35,324 bases of DNA from contig CAXFIU010000014.1 in NCBI GenBank assembly GCA_964003245.1, positions 1 through 35,324 on the forward strand, read 5' to 3'. This DNA is from MGIIb-O2 sp964003245. Its GTDB lineage: Archaea > Thermoplasmatota > Poseidoniia > Poseidoniales > Thalassarchaeaceae. Position 1 is the first letter of the stretch; every line of letters begins with the position of its first letter. Below the pieces are notes generated by a model. That model searched no databases. It saw only the letters and a program-made list of their open reading frames with translations, and was not told the DNA's origin. Positions 1 through 8,178 of the stretch are shown piece after piece. The position numbers and the translations under genes were made by a program.

Positions 1-1415
1 AAGTATTATTGGCAGTAAACAAATTAGATTTAGTAAATTATTCTCAAGAAGTTTACGAACAAATCGTTTCAGATTACTCGAAGTTTGCAGAGGAAGCACT
101 CGATATAGAATCAATTACTGCGGTACCAATTTCTGCATTATTTGGCGATAACGTTGTAGAACAAAGTGAGAAAACTCCGTGGTATAATGGCGAAACAATC
201 ATGCAATATCTTGAGAATATTGAAGTTCGAAACCAAAGAAAACAGGCTCCTTTCAGGATGCCAGTCCAGTGGGTAAATCGACCAAATTCGAGCTTTAGAG
301 GATTTACAGGACTAATCGCAAGTGGCGAAACAAGAGTCGGCGATAAAATTAGATTACACCCCGGAGGCAAAGAATCTACGATTGAAAGCATAATCACTTG
401 GGATGGCGAATTGCCAAAGGCATCAGCAGGCCAATCAGTTACGATAACATTGAACGATGAGATTGATGTTTCGAGAGGCGATATTATCGCAGCATCAAAA
501 GATCCGTGCGGAGAAGCGGACCAGTTCCAATCACGTATTTTGTGGATGAGTGACGATGCTATGATTCCAGGAAGACAATATATTCTCAAATCAAGCACAC
601 AGTCCGCATCACTAACATTGGGCAAACTAAAATATCGCATTGATGTGAACACGTTAGACCATTTACCTGCAAAAACTTTGGAGTTAAATGAAATAGGAGT
701 TTGCAACATTTCATTAGATAAAAGAATAGCATTCGATTCTTATGAAAACAACCAAACAATGGGGGGCTTTATTGTTATAGACAAACTCTCGAATAATACA
801 GTAGGGATGGGACTAATTGATTTCGCTCTTCACCGTTCTGAAAACATTCATTGGCAAAAAATGGATGTTTCTAAGGAATCAAGAGCCGATCAAAAGTCTC
901 AAATTCCTAAGATAATATGGTTTACTGGACTTTCGGGCTCTGGCAAATCATCAATTGCAAATATTTTGGAGAAGAAATTACAATCACTGGGTAAGCATAC
1001 GATTACGCTCGATGGCGATAACATCAGACACGGACTTAATAGAGACTTAGGATTTACAGCAGCTGACCGGGTTGAGAATATTAGAAGAGTGGGAGAAGTA
1101 GCAAAACTAATGCTAAACAGTGGACTAATTTGCATAACCTCTTTCATATCCCCCTTCGAATCTGAAAGGAATATGGTGCGTTCTTTAATGTCTGAAAATG
1201 AGTTTATTGAAGTGTTTGTAGATACTCCCTTGTCTGTTTGCGAAGAAAGGGACGTCAAGGGCCTATATGCAAAAGCACGTTCAGGAAAAATTCCTAACTT
1301 CACTGGAATATCAAGCCCCTATGAGGAACCAAAAAACCCTGAAATTAGAATTGATACTACAAAAGTTTCTGCCGAAGAAGCCGCCGATCAAATAATTAAT
1401 TTTATTATTGGATAA
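1..1415 (+). CDS. cysNC: Sulfate adenylyltransferase large subunit fused to APS kinase (CysN-CysC), 5' partial
   Basis: This is a bifunctional sulfate-activating enzyme. The CysN part is the GTPase subunit of ATP sulfurylase, which makes APS; the CysC part phosphorylates APS to PAPS in the cytoplasm. The gene runs in from before the window: bases 3-11 read in frame into the GTPase G4 motif NKLD, so its P-loop and switch regions are missing here. EF-Tu-like beta-barrel domains follow (about residues 75-285, counted from the TTG at base 9). The APS kinase domain begins near residue 300, with the P-loop GLSGSGKS at 307-314, then DGDNIRHGLN, the RRVGEVAKL region and FISPF. The C-terminus is complete (TAA at 1413-1415). 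The fused NodQ-like arrangement is well known in bacteria. cysD would be expected upstream, outside the window. Two sulfotransferase genes at 22-24 kb are possible users of the product. Confidence 0.95.
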   Translation, partial: VLLAVNKLDLVNYSQEVYEQIVSDYSKFAEEALDIESITAVPISALFGDNVVEQSEKTPWYNGETIMQYLENIEVRNQRKQAPFRMPVQWVNRPNSSFRGFTGLIASGETRVGDKIRLHPGGKESTIESIITWDGELPKASAGQSVTITLNDEIDVSRGDIIAASKDPCGEADQFQSRILWMSDDAMIPGRQYILKSSTQSASLTLGKLKYRIDVNTLDHLPAKTLELNEIGVCNISLDKRIAFDSYENNQTMGGFIVIDKLSNNTVGMGLIDFALHRSENIHWQKMDVSKESRADQKSQIPKIIWFTGLSGSGKSSIANILEKKLQSLGKHTITLDGDNIRHGLNRDLGFTAADRVENIRRVGEVAKLMLNSGLICITSFISPFESERNMVRSLMSENEFIEVFVDTPLSVCEERDVKGLYAKARSGKIPNFTGISSPYEEPKNPEIRIDTTKVSAEEAADQIINFIIG

Positions 1416-1441
1416 TTTGAATCCCTTTTTGCGACGCCTTC

Positions 1442-1996
1442 TTGACAGACGACAACTTCGGCAGTTCAATGGGCGCAGTGGATAAGGCAGAATTGCAACG
1501 CATAGCGCAACAAGTCGAACTAAATCGGCAGAGAATGGAATCCATAGAGCAACAAGTCGCTCGCTTAGAACAAATAAGACTCGAACAACTTCAAACAATC
1601 GAAACATTATCTGCTATTCCTGATAACGGAGCCAAAGGTGCCATGATTCCTTTGGGTTCAGGCGTTCAAATCGTCGCAGACATCCCTCCTAAAACAGGGG
1701 CTGTAATTGATATTGGAAGCAGAGTCCAAGCCGAAAAACCTCTAGACGAAGCAATCGACATCCTAACAAAAAGAACAGAGGAGATTCTAGAATTGATGAA
1801 TAAAATGAAAATTGAATTTAGCTCTATAGAAGAAACAACAATTTCATTGGCCAATGTTTTCAACGAACAAATAGCATCATTGCAGGTCGAACAACCCGAA
1901 GAAATACCGGAAAAAAAGAGCGAACTGCAAGCAACACCACCAAAAAAGAAGGCGAAAAAAAGAAAGCGTGGAACTGAATTAACACTTGATGATTAG
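1442..1996 (+). CDS. pfdA: Prefoldin alpha subunit
   Basis: This is the alpha subunit of the hexameric archaeal prefoldin, which captures unfolded proteins and passes them to the thermosome. A subunit of that chaperonin is encoded at 25.6 kb. The 184-residue product has the family pattern of an N-terminal coiled-coil helix (about 15-60), a short beta region with the GAMIPLGSGVQI signature, and a second long helix (about 100-150). After that comes an unusually long basic tail rich in lysine and arginine. The start is uncertain: TTG at 1442 gives an N-terminus MTDDNFGSS, while ATG at 1469 (MGAVDKAEL) begins right at the coiled coil. Neither has a clear Shine-Dalgarno site. It lies 26 bases after cysNC and 9 bases before ftsY, so the two archaeal genes are probably co-transcribed. 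pfdA-ftsY adjacency is common in archaea. Confidence 0.88.
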   Translation: MTDDNFGSSMGAVDKAELQRIAQQVELNRQRMESIEQQVARLEQIRLEQLQTIETLSAIPDNGAKGAMIPLGSGVQIVADIPPKTGAVIDIGSRVQAEKPLDEAIDILTKRTEEILELMNKMKIEFSSIEETTISLANVFNEQIASLQVEQPEEIPEKKSELQATPPKKKAKKRKRGTELTLDD

Positions 1997-2005
1997 AGGG
2001 ATTTT

Positions 2006-3280
2006 ATGGGACTCTTCGATCGCTTCAAGAAAAAAACAAAGGACGCGGTCGATAAAAACGAAATCACTATCGAAGAGGATTCTGCCGAAGCCGAAGAAAT
2101 CCTTCAGAAAAGAGAAGAATTATTGTCGGCTATAGAAGAATCGAAAAAACAAAACCCCCCTACCGAAGACACACAAGAGCACGAATCTGGAGAAGACGAA
2201 TGGGACGATTTTTCAGAAGATTTATCCAAGAATCCTTTTTCTAAAGAGAAAGACAAGAAAGCTAGAAAAATTGCACAACAAGCAGAAAAAATTGATCGAA
2301 TTAAATCTATCAAAACCCCTCAAAACAAACCCATAGATCGTATGAAAACAACAACAGGTAGAGTATTGGTGCCGGTTGCAAAGGAATTCGAAATAGATCT
2401 ATCAGATGCCCAAGTGACTAAAGGTGGACAAATAATTCGCGGAGGCCCAGTGTTGGACGAAATATTGTTCGAACTCGAAGAAGAATTGTTACAATCCGAT
2501 ATGGGGCATTCGGCAGTTATGGAGGTGATAAATACGTTAAAGGCGAATTTAATCGGTTCGCGAATCGACACACGTACTGGATTGGAATCTATAGTCGAAA
2601 AGATAGTTCGTAAATCATTACAAAATTTACTTGAGGCAGGATACTGGGATTTTGATAGAACAATCCACTCTTTTGTAACTGAAGACACCCCCGTGTCGAT
2701 AATGATAGTTGGCGTTAATGGTACAGGTAAGACAACTACTACAGCCAAAATTGCACACCGGCTTAAAGAACAAGGATATTCCGTAGTTCTAGCCGCTGCA
2801 GATACATTCCGTGCAGGAGCTATAGATCAGCTTTCCACTCATGCTGAACGAATCGGTGTTAGGTGTATCAAAAGCCAAAGAGGAGGCGATTCCGCCGCAG
2901 TTTCTAGAGATGCCATAGAAAGCGCCAAAGCCAAGGGCGATGACATTGTAATAATCGATACAGCGGGAAGAATGCAAAACAAAACAAATTTAATGGAAGA
3001 ACTTAGGAAAGTGCATAGAATCACTCAACCACATTTGGTGATATTTGTTGCTGACGCTTTAGCAGGGAATGATGCGGTTACACAAGCAAAAGAATTCCAA
3101 AGAATATTAAATTTTGATGGTGTTACATTATGCAAATTAGATACCGATGCCAAAGGAGGGGCTGCACTTTCTATAGCACACGCTACAGGCAGACCGATTG
3201 TTTTAGCAGGTGTAGGACAAGGCTACGAAGATCTCAAAGACTTTGATCCTGAATGGTTCCTAGACTCAATCTTAGATTGA
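2006..3280 (+). CDS. ftsY: Signal recognition particle receptor FtsY
   Basis: This GTPase is the SRP receptor that docks SRP-ribosome complexes at the membrane for co-translational secretion. The 424-residue protein starts with a long, highly charged, acidic region (about 1-125), the membrane- and translocon-contacting A region of the family. The N domain helices follow (about 130-225), then the G domain: P-loop GVNGTGKT at 236-243, ADTFRAGAIDQL, and DTAGRMQ from residue 318. The C-terminus carries KLDTDAKGG and the GVGQGYEDL motif typical of FtsY/Ffh. A GAGGG sequence overlaps the pfdA stop and sits a few bases before the ATG, which supports this start and suggests coupling to pfdA. The acidic N-terminal extension is longer than in many archaeal FtsY proteins. 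The identification is secure. Confidence 0.97.
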   Translation: MGLFDRFKKKTKDAVDKNEITIEEDSAEAEEILQKREELLSAIEESKKQNPPTEDTQEHESGEDEWDDFSEDLSKNPFSKEKDKKARKIAQQAEKIDRIKSIKTPQNKPIDRMKTTTGRVLVPVAKEFEIDLSDAQVTKGGQIIRGGPVLDEILFELEEELLQSDMGHSAVMEVINTLKANLIGSRIDTRTGLESIVEKIVRKSLQNLLEAGYWDFDRTIHSFVTEDTPVSIMIVGVNGTGKTTTTAKIAHRLKEQGYSVVLAAADTFRAGAIDQLSTHAERIGVRCIKSQRGGDSAAVSRDAIESAKAKGDDIVIIDTAGRMQNKTNLMEELRKVHRITQPHLVIFVADALAGNDAVTQAKEFQRILNFDGVTLCKLDTDAKGGAALSIAHATGRPIVLAGVGQGYEDLKDFDPEWFLDSILD

Positions 3281-3299
3281 CTTTCACACCGCGTCTTTC

Positions 3300-3974
3300 A
3301 TGTATCATACCCCTTGTGTGCAGTTTGAGATGTCACGTGTAGCTCTTGTTGTAGTTGGCAATTCTATCTTGGAGGGTAGGCTAAGAAACATAATGTCTCG
3401 GAGAGGTTGGAGCACCGAAATCTGTCAAGATGGCGACAAAGCCGTCGATGAATATGTGCGTCTAAAGCCGGAATTAGTATTCCTTGTACTAGATCTGCCG
3501 ACAATGGATGGACATATTGCAGCACTTGAAATGAGAGAAACAGATTCTAATGCTCGCATAATATTTGTTTCTAGTAAAACAAGATTATCTAAAACCCAAG
3601 ATGCAGCATATTCATCGGGTGCAGTTGCCACGCTCATTACTCCTGTGACATTTAGCGATATAGATGAAAAATGGGAAGAAATTATGGGAGATATTCCAGA
3701 CGCACCGGGACTTCCGGATTTAGACGCATTATATCCAGAATTAGAAGAGCCAACTCCGCCAACTCTTCCACCTCTGCCCGCACTCCCTCCTTTACCTGCT
3801 CTTCCTACGGCGCCTGAGCCAGTAATCGAAAAACCCAAGAAAAAACGATGGCGTAAACTGAAACTACTGATATTATCATTATTAATTCTTAGTTCTGCAT
3901 TGGGAATAGCTCATTATTTGGAATATGTTGATTTGCAAGATTATTATGATGAACTACTCACTGTTATCAATTAG
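3300..3974 (+). CDS. Tail-anchored degenerate receiver (REC-like) domain protein
   Basis: The N-terminal 130 residues look like a response-regulator receiver domain: an alternating alpha/beta pattern, the phosphoacceptor region LVLDLPTMDG with Asp65, FVSS (Ser91), and a final ITP turn. Several key residues are changed. The acidic pair after strand 1 is Gly20-Asn21, and the invariant Lys before Pro is Thr114. It is therefore probably a pseudo-receiver that is not phosphorylated in the usual way. A proline-rich linker (about 151-173), a basic patch (178-187) and one hydrophobic helix (about 188-206) follow, with a short acidic tail, so the domain would be held on the cytoplasmic membrane face. 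ATG at 3300 or ATG at 3330 could be the start; the second begins exactly at strand 1. It lies 19 bases after ftsY, likely in the same unit, and overlaps the converging gene by 21 bases. The function is unknown. Confidence 0.8.
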   Translation: MYHTPCVQFEMSRVALVVVGNSILEGRLRNIMSRRGWSTEICQDGDKAVDEYVRLKPELVFLVLDLPTMDGHIAALEMRETDSNARIIFVSSKTRLSKTQDAAYSSGAVATLITPVTFSDIDEKWEEIMGDIPDAPGLPDLDALYPELEEPTPPTLPPLPALPPLPALPTAPEPVIEKPKKKRWRKLKLLILSLLILSSALGIAHYLEYVDLQDYYDELLTVIN

Positions 3975-4202
3975 AACTGCAGGCACAGAATCGACAAAAG
4001 AACTTCCTTTTGGCGCACTGGTTACAACTTCAATTTTTACTGAAGAATCATCCAATAAAGTTTCATCATTATTCTCTAGACGATAATTAAGACGCCACCT
4101 TTTCAGCACCTCTCTTGCAAGAATAAATATGGTTAGAAGTGATATCCCAATTGCTGCAAACCAATATATGGCATAAAGAATAACTTCTTCATCTGGCCCC
4201 AT
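3954..4202 (-). CDS. Small single-pass membrane protein, function unknown
   Basis: An 82-residue protein with one hydrophobic helix near the N-terminus (about residues 8-30) and a hydrophilic, acidic C-terminal part. I recognise no family. Its start lies 3 bases after the pyrF stop. An AAAGGAG Shine-Dalgarno site inside the end of pyrF (4213-4219) stands 10 bases before its ATG, so it is probably translated from the pyrF transcript. Its 3' end overlaps the converging pseudo-receiver gene by 21 bases. The ribosome binding site and membrane-protein composition make it more likely real than a chance ORF. Confidence 0.62.
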   Translation of the reverse strand: MGPDEEVILYAIYWFAAIGISLLTIFILAREVLKRWRLNYRLENNDETLLDDSSVKIEVVTSAPKGSSFVDSVPAVLIDNSE

Positions 4203-4205
4203 TAT

Positions 4206-5018
4206 TCATTTGCTCCTTTCAACTAGTGCATTCCAAGAAGCATTGGCATATGCCTTTGCAGCAGACACACGATCATTTTGCCCATGTATTCCTGAACCGA
4301 CAATGATGATATCTGCTCCTGATGCTATACTATCTCTTGGATTGCCATATCTTTGACCCATTTTTCCAGCCCCACTATCTAAGTTAATACCAGGAGTCCA
4401 AATCATTTGCCTATCGCCTACCAAAGATCTCAATTGTTTTATTTCTTCAGCCGAACTTCCATTTCCAATATATCCAATTACATGAGGTGACCCTTTTCCA
4501 GTTTCAATAGTTTCTTTTGTATAATTTAGATTTAGTAGATTTCCTTGACTTGACATTTGTGCCAATAATAAAATTCCGCCGATTCGTTCTACTTCTGCCC
4601 AGCCGGCAGCTATACCATCAACAATATCTGGCCCTGAGATTCTGTGTGCAGTTACAATATCCGCCCAAGAGCGAATATCATAAATCCCCGCCATTTGATT
4701 TTGAGATATTTTTCCGATGTCTGCAAATTTCCTATCCTCAAAAAGTAGCAAATCTAATGAATCCGCCAATTCTGTTAATTCCCCCCAATCTTCCTTGTTG
4801 AAATCTTTAACCATATCTACGTGAGTTTTCAAAGCCGCAATATACGGTCCTACCTCCGTGACTAACTCTATTAAATCGGCGACAGACTCCATGTCAGCGG
4901 CTAAGCATACAAGCGATTTCTTTTTTGTAGCCACTTCCATAATACGATGGGCCAAAGGATTTGCACAATTTTCCCATCTTGAACCCCATACTGTCTGAGC
5001 CTCCATGTATTCAAACAC
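4206..5018 (-). CDS. pyrF: Orotidine 5'-phosphate decarboxylase, eukaryotic Ura3-like type
   Basis: This enzyme makes UMP from OMP, the last step of pyrimidine synthesis. The sequence resembles the eukaryotic Ura3/UMPS decarboxylase rather than the short archaeal PyrF. The catalytic stretch FEDRKFADIG is at 93-102, giving the Asp95-Lys97-Asp100 array. Asp42 (LAADME) and Lys64 (ALKTHVDM) match the other active-site residues, and ADIVTAH and IWTPGINLD follow as in Ura3. One residue is odd: where Ura3 has VGRG, with an arginine binding the phosphate, this protein reads VGSG (240-243, Ser242). The 270-residue length fits the family. ATG at 5018 or 5006 could be the start. It is divergent from purL across 112 bases, so pyrimidine and purine genes share an upstream region. 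Confidence 0.93.
   Translation of the reverse strand: MFEYMEAQTVWGSRWENCANPLAHRIMEVATKKKSLVCLAADMESVADLIELVTEVGPYIAALKTHVDMVKDFNKEDWGELTELADSLDLLLFEDRKFADIGKISQNQMAGIYDIRSWADIVTAHRISGPDIVDGIAAGWAEVERIGGILLLAQMSSQGNLLNLNYTKETIETGKGSPHVIGYIGNGSSAEEIKQLRSLVGDRQMIWTPGINLDSGAGKMGQRYGNPRDSIASGADIIIVGSGIHGQNDRVSAAKAYANASWNALVERSK
4213..4219 (-). promoter_or_regulatory. Shine-Dalgarno site AAAGGAG within the end of pyrF
   Basis: The minus strand reads AAAGGAG, followed after 10 bases by the ATG at 4202. It lies inside the last codons of pyrF and supports both the small downstream gene and its start. Confidence 0.6.
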
Positions 5019-5065
5019 AGACTATAGGTATGTAAATCATCGCCTATTTTTGTATCATTAAGCCT

Positions 5066-5143
5066 ATGCTTCACACCGCTTTGTTCATTGACGAGTTGTT
5101 ACGGGAACTACTCATAGGCGGCGGAACCAGATGGGCGAACTAG
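5066..5143 (+). CDS. Possible upstream ORF (25 codons) overlapping the purL start
   Basis: An ATG at 5066 opens a 25-codon frame that ends with TAG at 5141-5143, after passing over the purL ATG at 5131 in another frame. The predicted peptide has a leucine-rich helical centre and ends GGGTRWAN. It is too short to recognise. It may be a leader peptide, a small protein, or chance. The bases around this ATG (GCCTATGCTT, 5062-5071) recur exactly at the purH start (27214-27223), which is why it is listed. Confidence 0.25.
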   Translation: MLHTALFIDELLRELLIGGGTRWAN

Positions 5144-8100
5144 GAGTTTTCAACTTTCAAGTTGTCACACAAGACATAGAAGGTTTGACAGATGCTCGAG
5201 GAGAATCAATCAAAGCAATGTTAGAATCAGATTATTCAATTTCAGTAAATTCTGTAAGAGTGGTGTTGGGTTATCAGGTAAAATCTGATATTTCTGAAAA
5301 AGAAGCGGAACGCGCGATATATGATTTATTTGCAGATCCAATTATTGAATTTGGAACCCTCGACACATCAGTAATCGACAACAAAAAATTATTCCCCAAA
5401 TCTCCAGAAATTGCGATTACTGTTGGATTTAAACCCGGCGTTACAGATAATGCCGGACAAGCAGGATTAGATGGGTTGAGAACAATTTTTCCACAAATTT
5501 CTGAAAAATCACAAGTTTCTACAACAATGACATATTTGTTTTGGGGAATTTCAAATGATGTTTCTCCGACATGGTTGGCGAGTAAGTTACACAATCAAAT
5601 GATAGAAAGAGCGAGTATTTCCGATAGAAAAGAATGCTCTATTTCCAACTGGCCAAAATTAGATTTTCCTGAGAGGCCAGTGCTTAAGGAACAACCATCG
5701 GCAACAGTCAATTTAGAAGTAAGCGACGAAGAATTAATTGAAATTAGTGAAAAAGGTCTTTTGGCCTTAAATTTAAAAGAAATGAAGGCAATACAAGCCA
5801 ATTATAGAAGCCCTAAAGTCCGTTCCGAAAGAAGAAAATTAGGTCTTCCAGAAAACGCTCCAACTGATGCCGAGCTCGAATGTTTGGCCCAAACTTGGTC
5901 AGAGCATTGTTGCCACAAGATATTTGCAGCCAAAATCCATCATGTAGATCTTGAAACAGGTGAAGACACATACATAGATTCTCTATTCAAAACACACATT
6001 ATGAAACCAACTTTAGATATACAATCTGATGTTGATTGGTTGCTAAGTATATTTCATGATAATTCAGGAGTTATTGCTTGGAATGATTCATGGAGTCTAT
6101 GCATTAAGGCAGAGACTCATAATTCTCCGAGCGCATTAGACCCATATGGAGGTGCAATGACCGGAATCGTAGGAGTCAATAGAGATATTTTGGGGACTGG
6201 ATTGGGTGCAAGGCCAATAGCTAATACAGATGTTTTTTGTTTCGGTCCTCCTGATTATGCTGGTCACTTGCCCGAGGGGTTATTCCATCCTTCAAGGGTA
6301 TTCCGAGGAGTTCACGCAGGTGTGCGTGCAGGAGGTAATGAGTCTGGAATCCCTACAGTCAATGGCTCTATTGTTTTCGACGAAAGGTATCTAGGTAAGC
6401 CATTGGTATATTGCGGGACCGTCGGTATAATGCCTAGGAAATTACCCGATGGCCGCGAAAGTCACGACAAAACACCTCAACCGGGGAACATCATTTACAT
6501 GGTCGGTGGAAGGGTAGGCAGTGATGGAATTCACGGAGCAACATTTTCTAGTCTAGAATTAACAGAAGACAGTCCTTCTTCTGCCGTTCAGATAGGCGAC
6601 CCTATAACTCAGAAGAAAATGATAGATATGGTATTGGAAGCGAGAGATTTGGGATTAATACAAGTAATCACCGATAACGGAGCAGGGGGACTATCTAGCA
6701 GTGTAGGAGAATTAGCAGAATTAACCGGCGGAGCAGATCTAGATTTGGCCGCAGTACCTTTGAAACAACCGGGGTTGAGCAAATGGGAGATCCTGGTTTC
6801 TGAATCTCAAGAGAGGATGACAATCGGCATCAATCCTGAAGATTGTGAAGCATTTGAAAAACTAGCAAGATTACACGAAGTTGAAGCGACCGCAGTAGGG
6901 CAATTTACTGACTCAGGAGCATTTGTTGTACGCTATGGTGATGAAACAGTTGCTCATTTACCAATTTCTTTCTTGCACGATGGTTGCCCCCAATTACAAC
7001 TGGAGTCAGAGTGGCAAACTCCGAATCACGACCCAATTTCATTCCCATCAGTAGATGCTGCTGAAATGGGGCAAATCTTGTCTCGATTAATGGCTAGACC
7101 CAACGTTGCTAGTAAAGAATGGTGGGTACGATCTTATGATCATGAAGTAATTGCTCAATCAGTCATCAAACCATTTTGTGGGGTAAATCATGATGCCCCT
7201 GGGGATGCAGCAGTAATTGCACCAATTCAAGGAAAAACACAAGGTGCAGTGATTTCAAACGGAATCGTTCCGAGATATTCTGACATTGACTCATATGCTA
7301 TGGCCGCAGCTAGTATAGATGAAGCATTACGAAATGCAGTATGTGTTGGTGTAGATCTAGAACTAATTGCAGGTCTTGATAATTTTTGTTGGCCAGACCC
7401 TGTAGAATCCGCAAAAACACCCGACGGACGTTACAAGTTAGCACAATTGGTGAGAGCAAACAGAGCTTTAGATGAAGTATGTAGAGCCTACAATTTACCA
7501 TGTATCAGCGGTAAAGATTCTATGAAAAATGATGCAACATTAGATGGTGAAAAAATCAGCGTCCCTCCCACGCTTTTATTCAGTTTAATTGGCAATCATT
7601 CAGATGTAAGAAAGGCGGTTTCTAGCGACTTCAAACAAGTTGGAGACATGATATATCTTGTAGGAGAAACTCACCAAGAGCTGGGCGCTAGCGAATTAGC
7701 TTTCATGCTTCGCGACGAATCAAACGGAGAGAGTGGAATCGGAGGGCAAGTCCCACAAATTGATACATCTCGGAATTTATCGCTTTATCATAGTCTGACG
7801 AAAGCCATGTCAAATGAATTAGTTTCAAGTGCTCATGACTGCAGTGATGCAGGACTTGCAGCCGCAGTAGCAGAATGTTGCTTCGGTTGCGATTCAGGAG
7901 CCGATTTAGATATTTCAGAGGTATTCAATGCAGATATTAATTTGGATGACTGGGGGGCTCTATTCGGGGAGAGCCTTGGTAGGATTTTAGTCAGCGTAAA
8001 ACCTGAAAATTCTAAAATTTTTGAAGCTTCGATGAAAGGGCATGAATGTAATTATTTAGGCAAAGTCAATTCAGGCGATGAAATAAAGATTTCAAATTCA

Positions 8101-8178
8101 AAAGTCCCCGTGTTGACTGCTTCAATGTCTGAACTGAGAGACTCTTGGAAAGGTACTTTGAATGGGGGTAGAAATTAA
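5131..8178 (+). CDS. purL: Phosphoribosylformylglycinamidine synthase, synthetase subunit with PurS-like N-terminus
   Basis: Step 4 of purine synthesis: converts FGAR to FGAM using ATP and ammonia from the PurQ glutaminase. At 1015 residues it is much longer than the usual archaeal PurL of about 720. The first 170 residues contain two PurS-like segments (FNFQVVTQDIEG... and ITVGFKPGVTDNAGQAG), as in the N-terminal domain of large FGAM synthetases, so a separate purS may not be needed. The synthetase motifs are intact: WSEHCCHK, ETHNSPSA from Glu328, ITDNGAGGLSSSVGE, SGKDSMKN from Ser793, HDCSDAGLAAAVAE and LFGESLGR. There is no C-terminal glutaminase domain; PurQ is separate and its ATG overlaps the purL stop (TAATG). 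An in-frame TAG upstream limits the start to ATG 5131. The large synthetase with separate PurQ is known from some bacteria. Confidence 0.96.
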   Translation: MGELGVFNFQVVTQDIEGLTDARGESIKAMLESDYSISVNSVRVVLGYQVKSDISEKEAERAIYDLFADPIIEFGTLDTSVIDNKKLFPKSPEIAITVGFKPGVTDNAGQAGLDGLRTIFPQISEKSQVSTTMTYLFWGISNDVSPTWLASKLHNQMIERASISDRKECSISNWPKLDFPERPVLKEQPSATVNLEVSDEELIEISEKGLLALNLKEMKAIQANYRSPKVRSERRKLGLPENAPTDAELECLAQTWSEHCCHKIFAAKIHHVDLETGEDTYIDSLFKTHIMKPTLDIQSDVDWLLSIFHDNSGVIAWNDSWSLCIKAETHNSPSALDPYGGAMTGIVGVNRDILGTGLGARPIANTDVFCFGPPDYAGHLPEGLFHPSRVFRGVHAGVRAGGNESGIPTVNGSIVFDERYLGKPLVYCGTVGIMPRKLPDGRESHDKTPQPGNIIYMVGGRVGSDGIHGATFSSLELTEDSPSSAVQIGDPITQKKMIDMVLEARDLGLIQVITDNGAGGLSSSVGELAELTGGADLDLAAVPLKQPGLSKWEILVSESQERMTIGINPEDCEAFEKLARLHEVEATAVGQFTDSGAFVVRYGDETVAHLPISFLHDGCPQLQLESEWQTPNHDPISFPSVDAAEMGQILSRLMARPNVASKEWWVRSYDHEVIAQSVIKPFCGVNHDAPGDAAVIAPIQGKTQGAVISNGIVPRYSDIDSYAMAAASIDEALRNAVCVGVDLELIAGLDNFCWPDPVESAKTPDGRYKLAQLVRANRALDEVCRAYNLPCISGKDSMKNDATLDGEKISVPPTLLFSLIGNHSDVRKAVSSDFKQVGDMIYLVGETHQELGASELAFMLRDESNGESGIGGQVPQIDTSRNLSLYHSLTKAMSNELVSSAHDCSDAGLAAAVAECCFGCDSGADLDISEVFNADINLDDWGALFGESLGRILVSVKPENSKIFEASMKGHECNYLGKVNSGDEIKISNSKVPVLTASMSELRDSWKGTLNGGRN

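Noticed and set aside
3283..5079. A shared ten-base word TTCACACCGC (3283-3292 and 5070-5079) and TGTATCAT nearby in both places
   Set aside because: Such short words recur by chance in 35 kb, the two words are in opposite order at the two sites, and one site lies at a gene start while the other is 50 bases upstream of purL.
5274..5594. Open frame on the minus strand inside purL (106 codons), and similar long frames opposite ftsY, the thermosome and purH
   Set aside because: They are shadows of strongly conserved genes on the other strand, with no family resemblance, signal or ribosome site.
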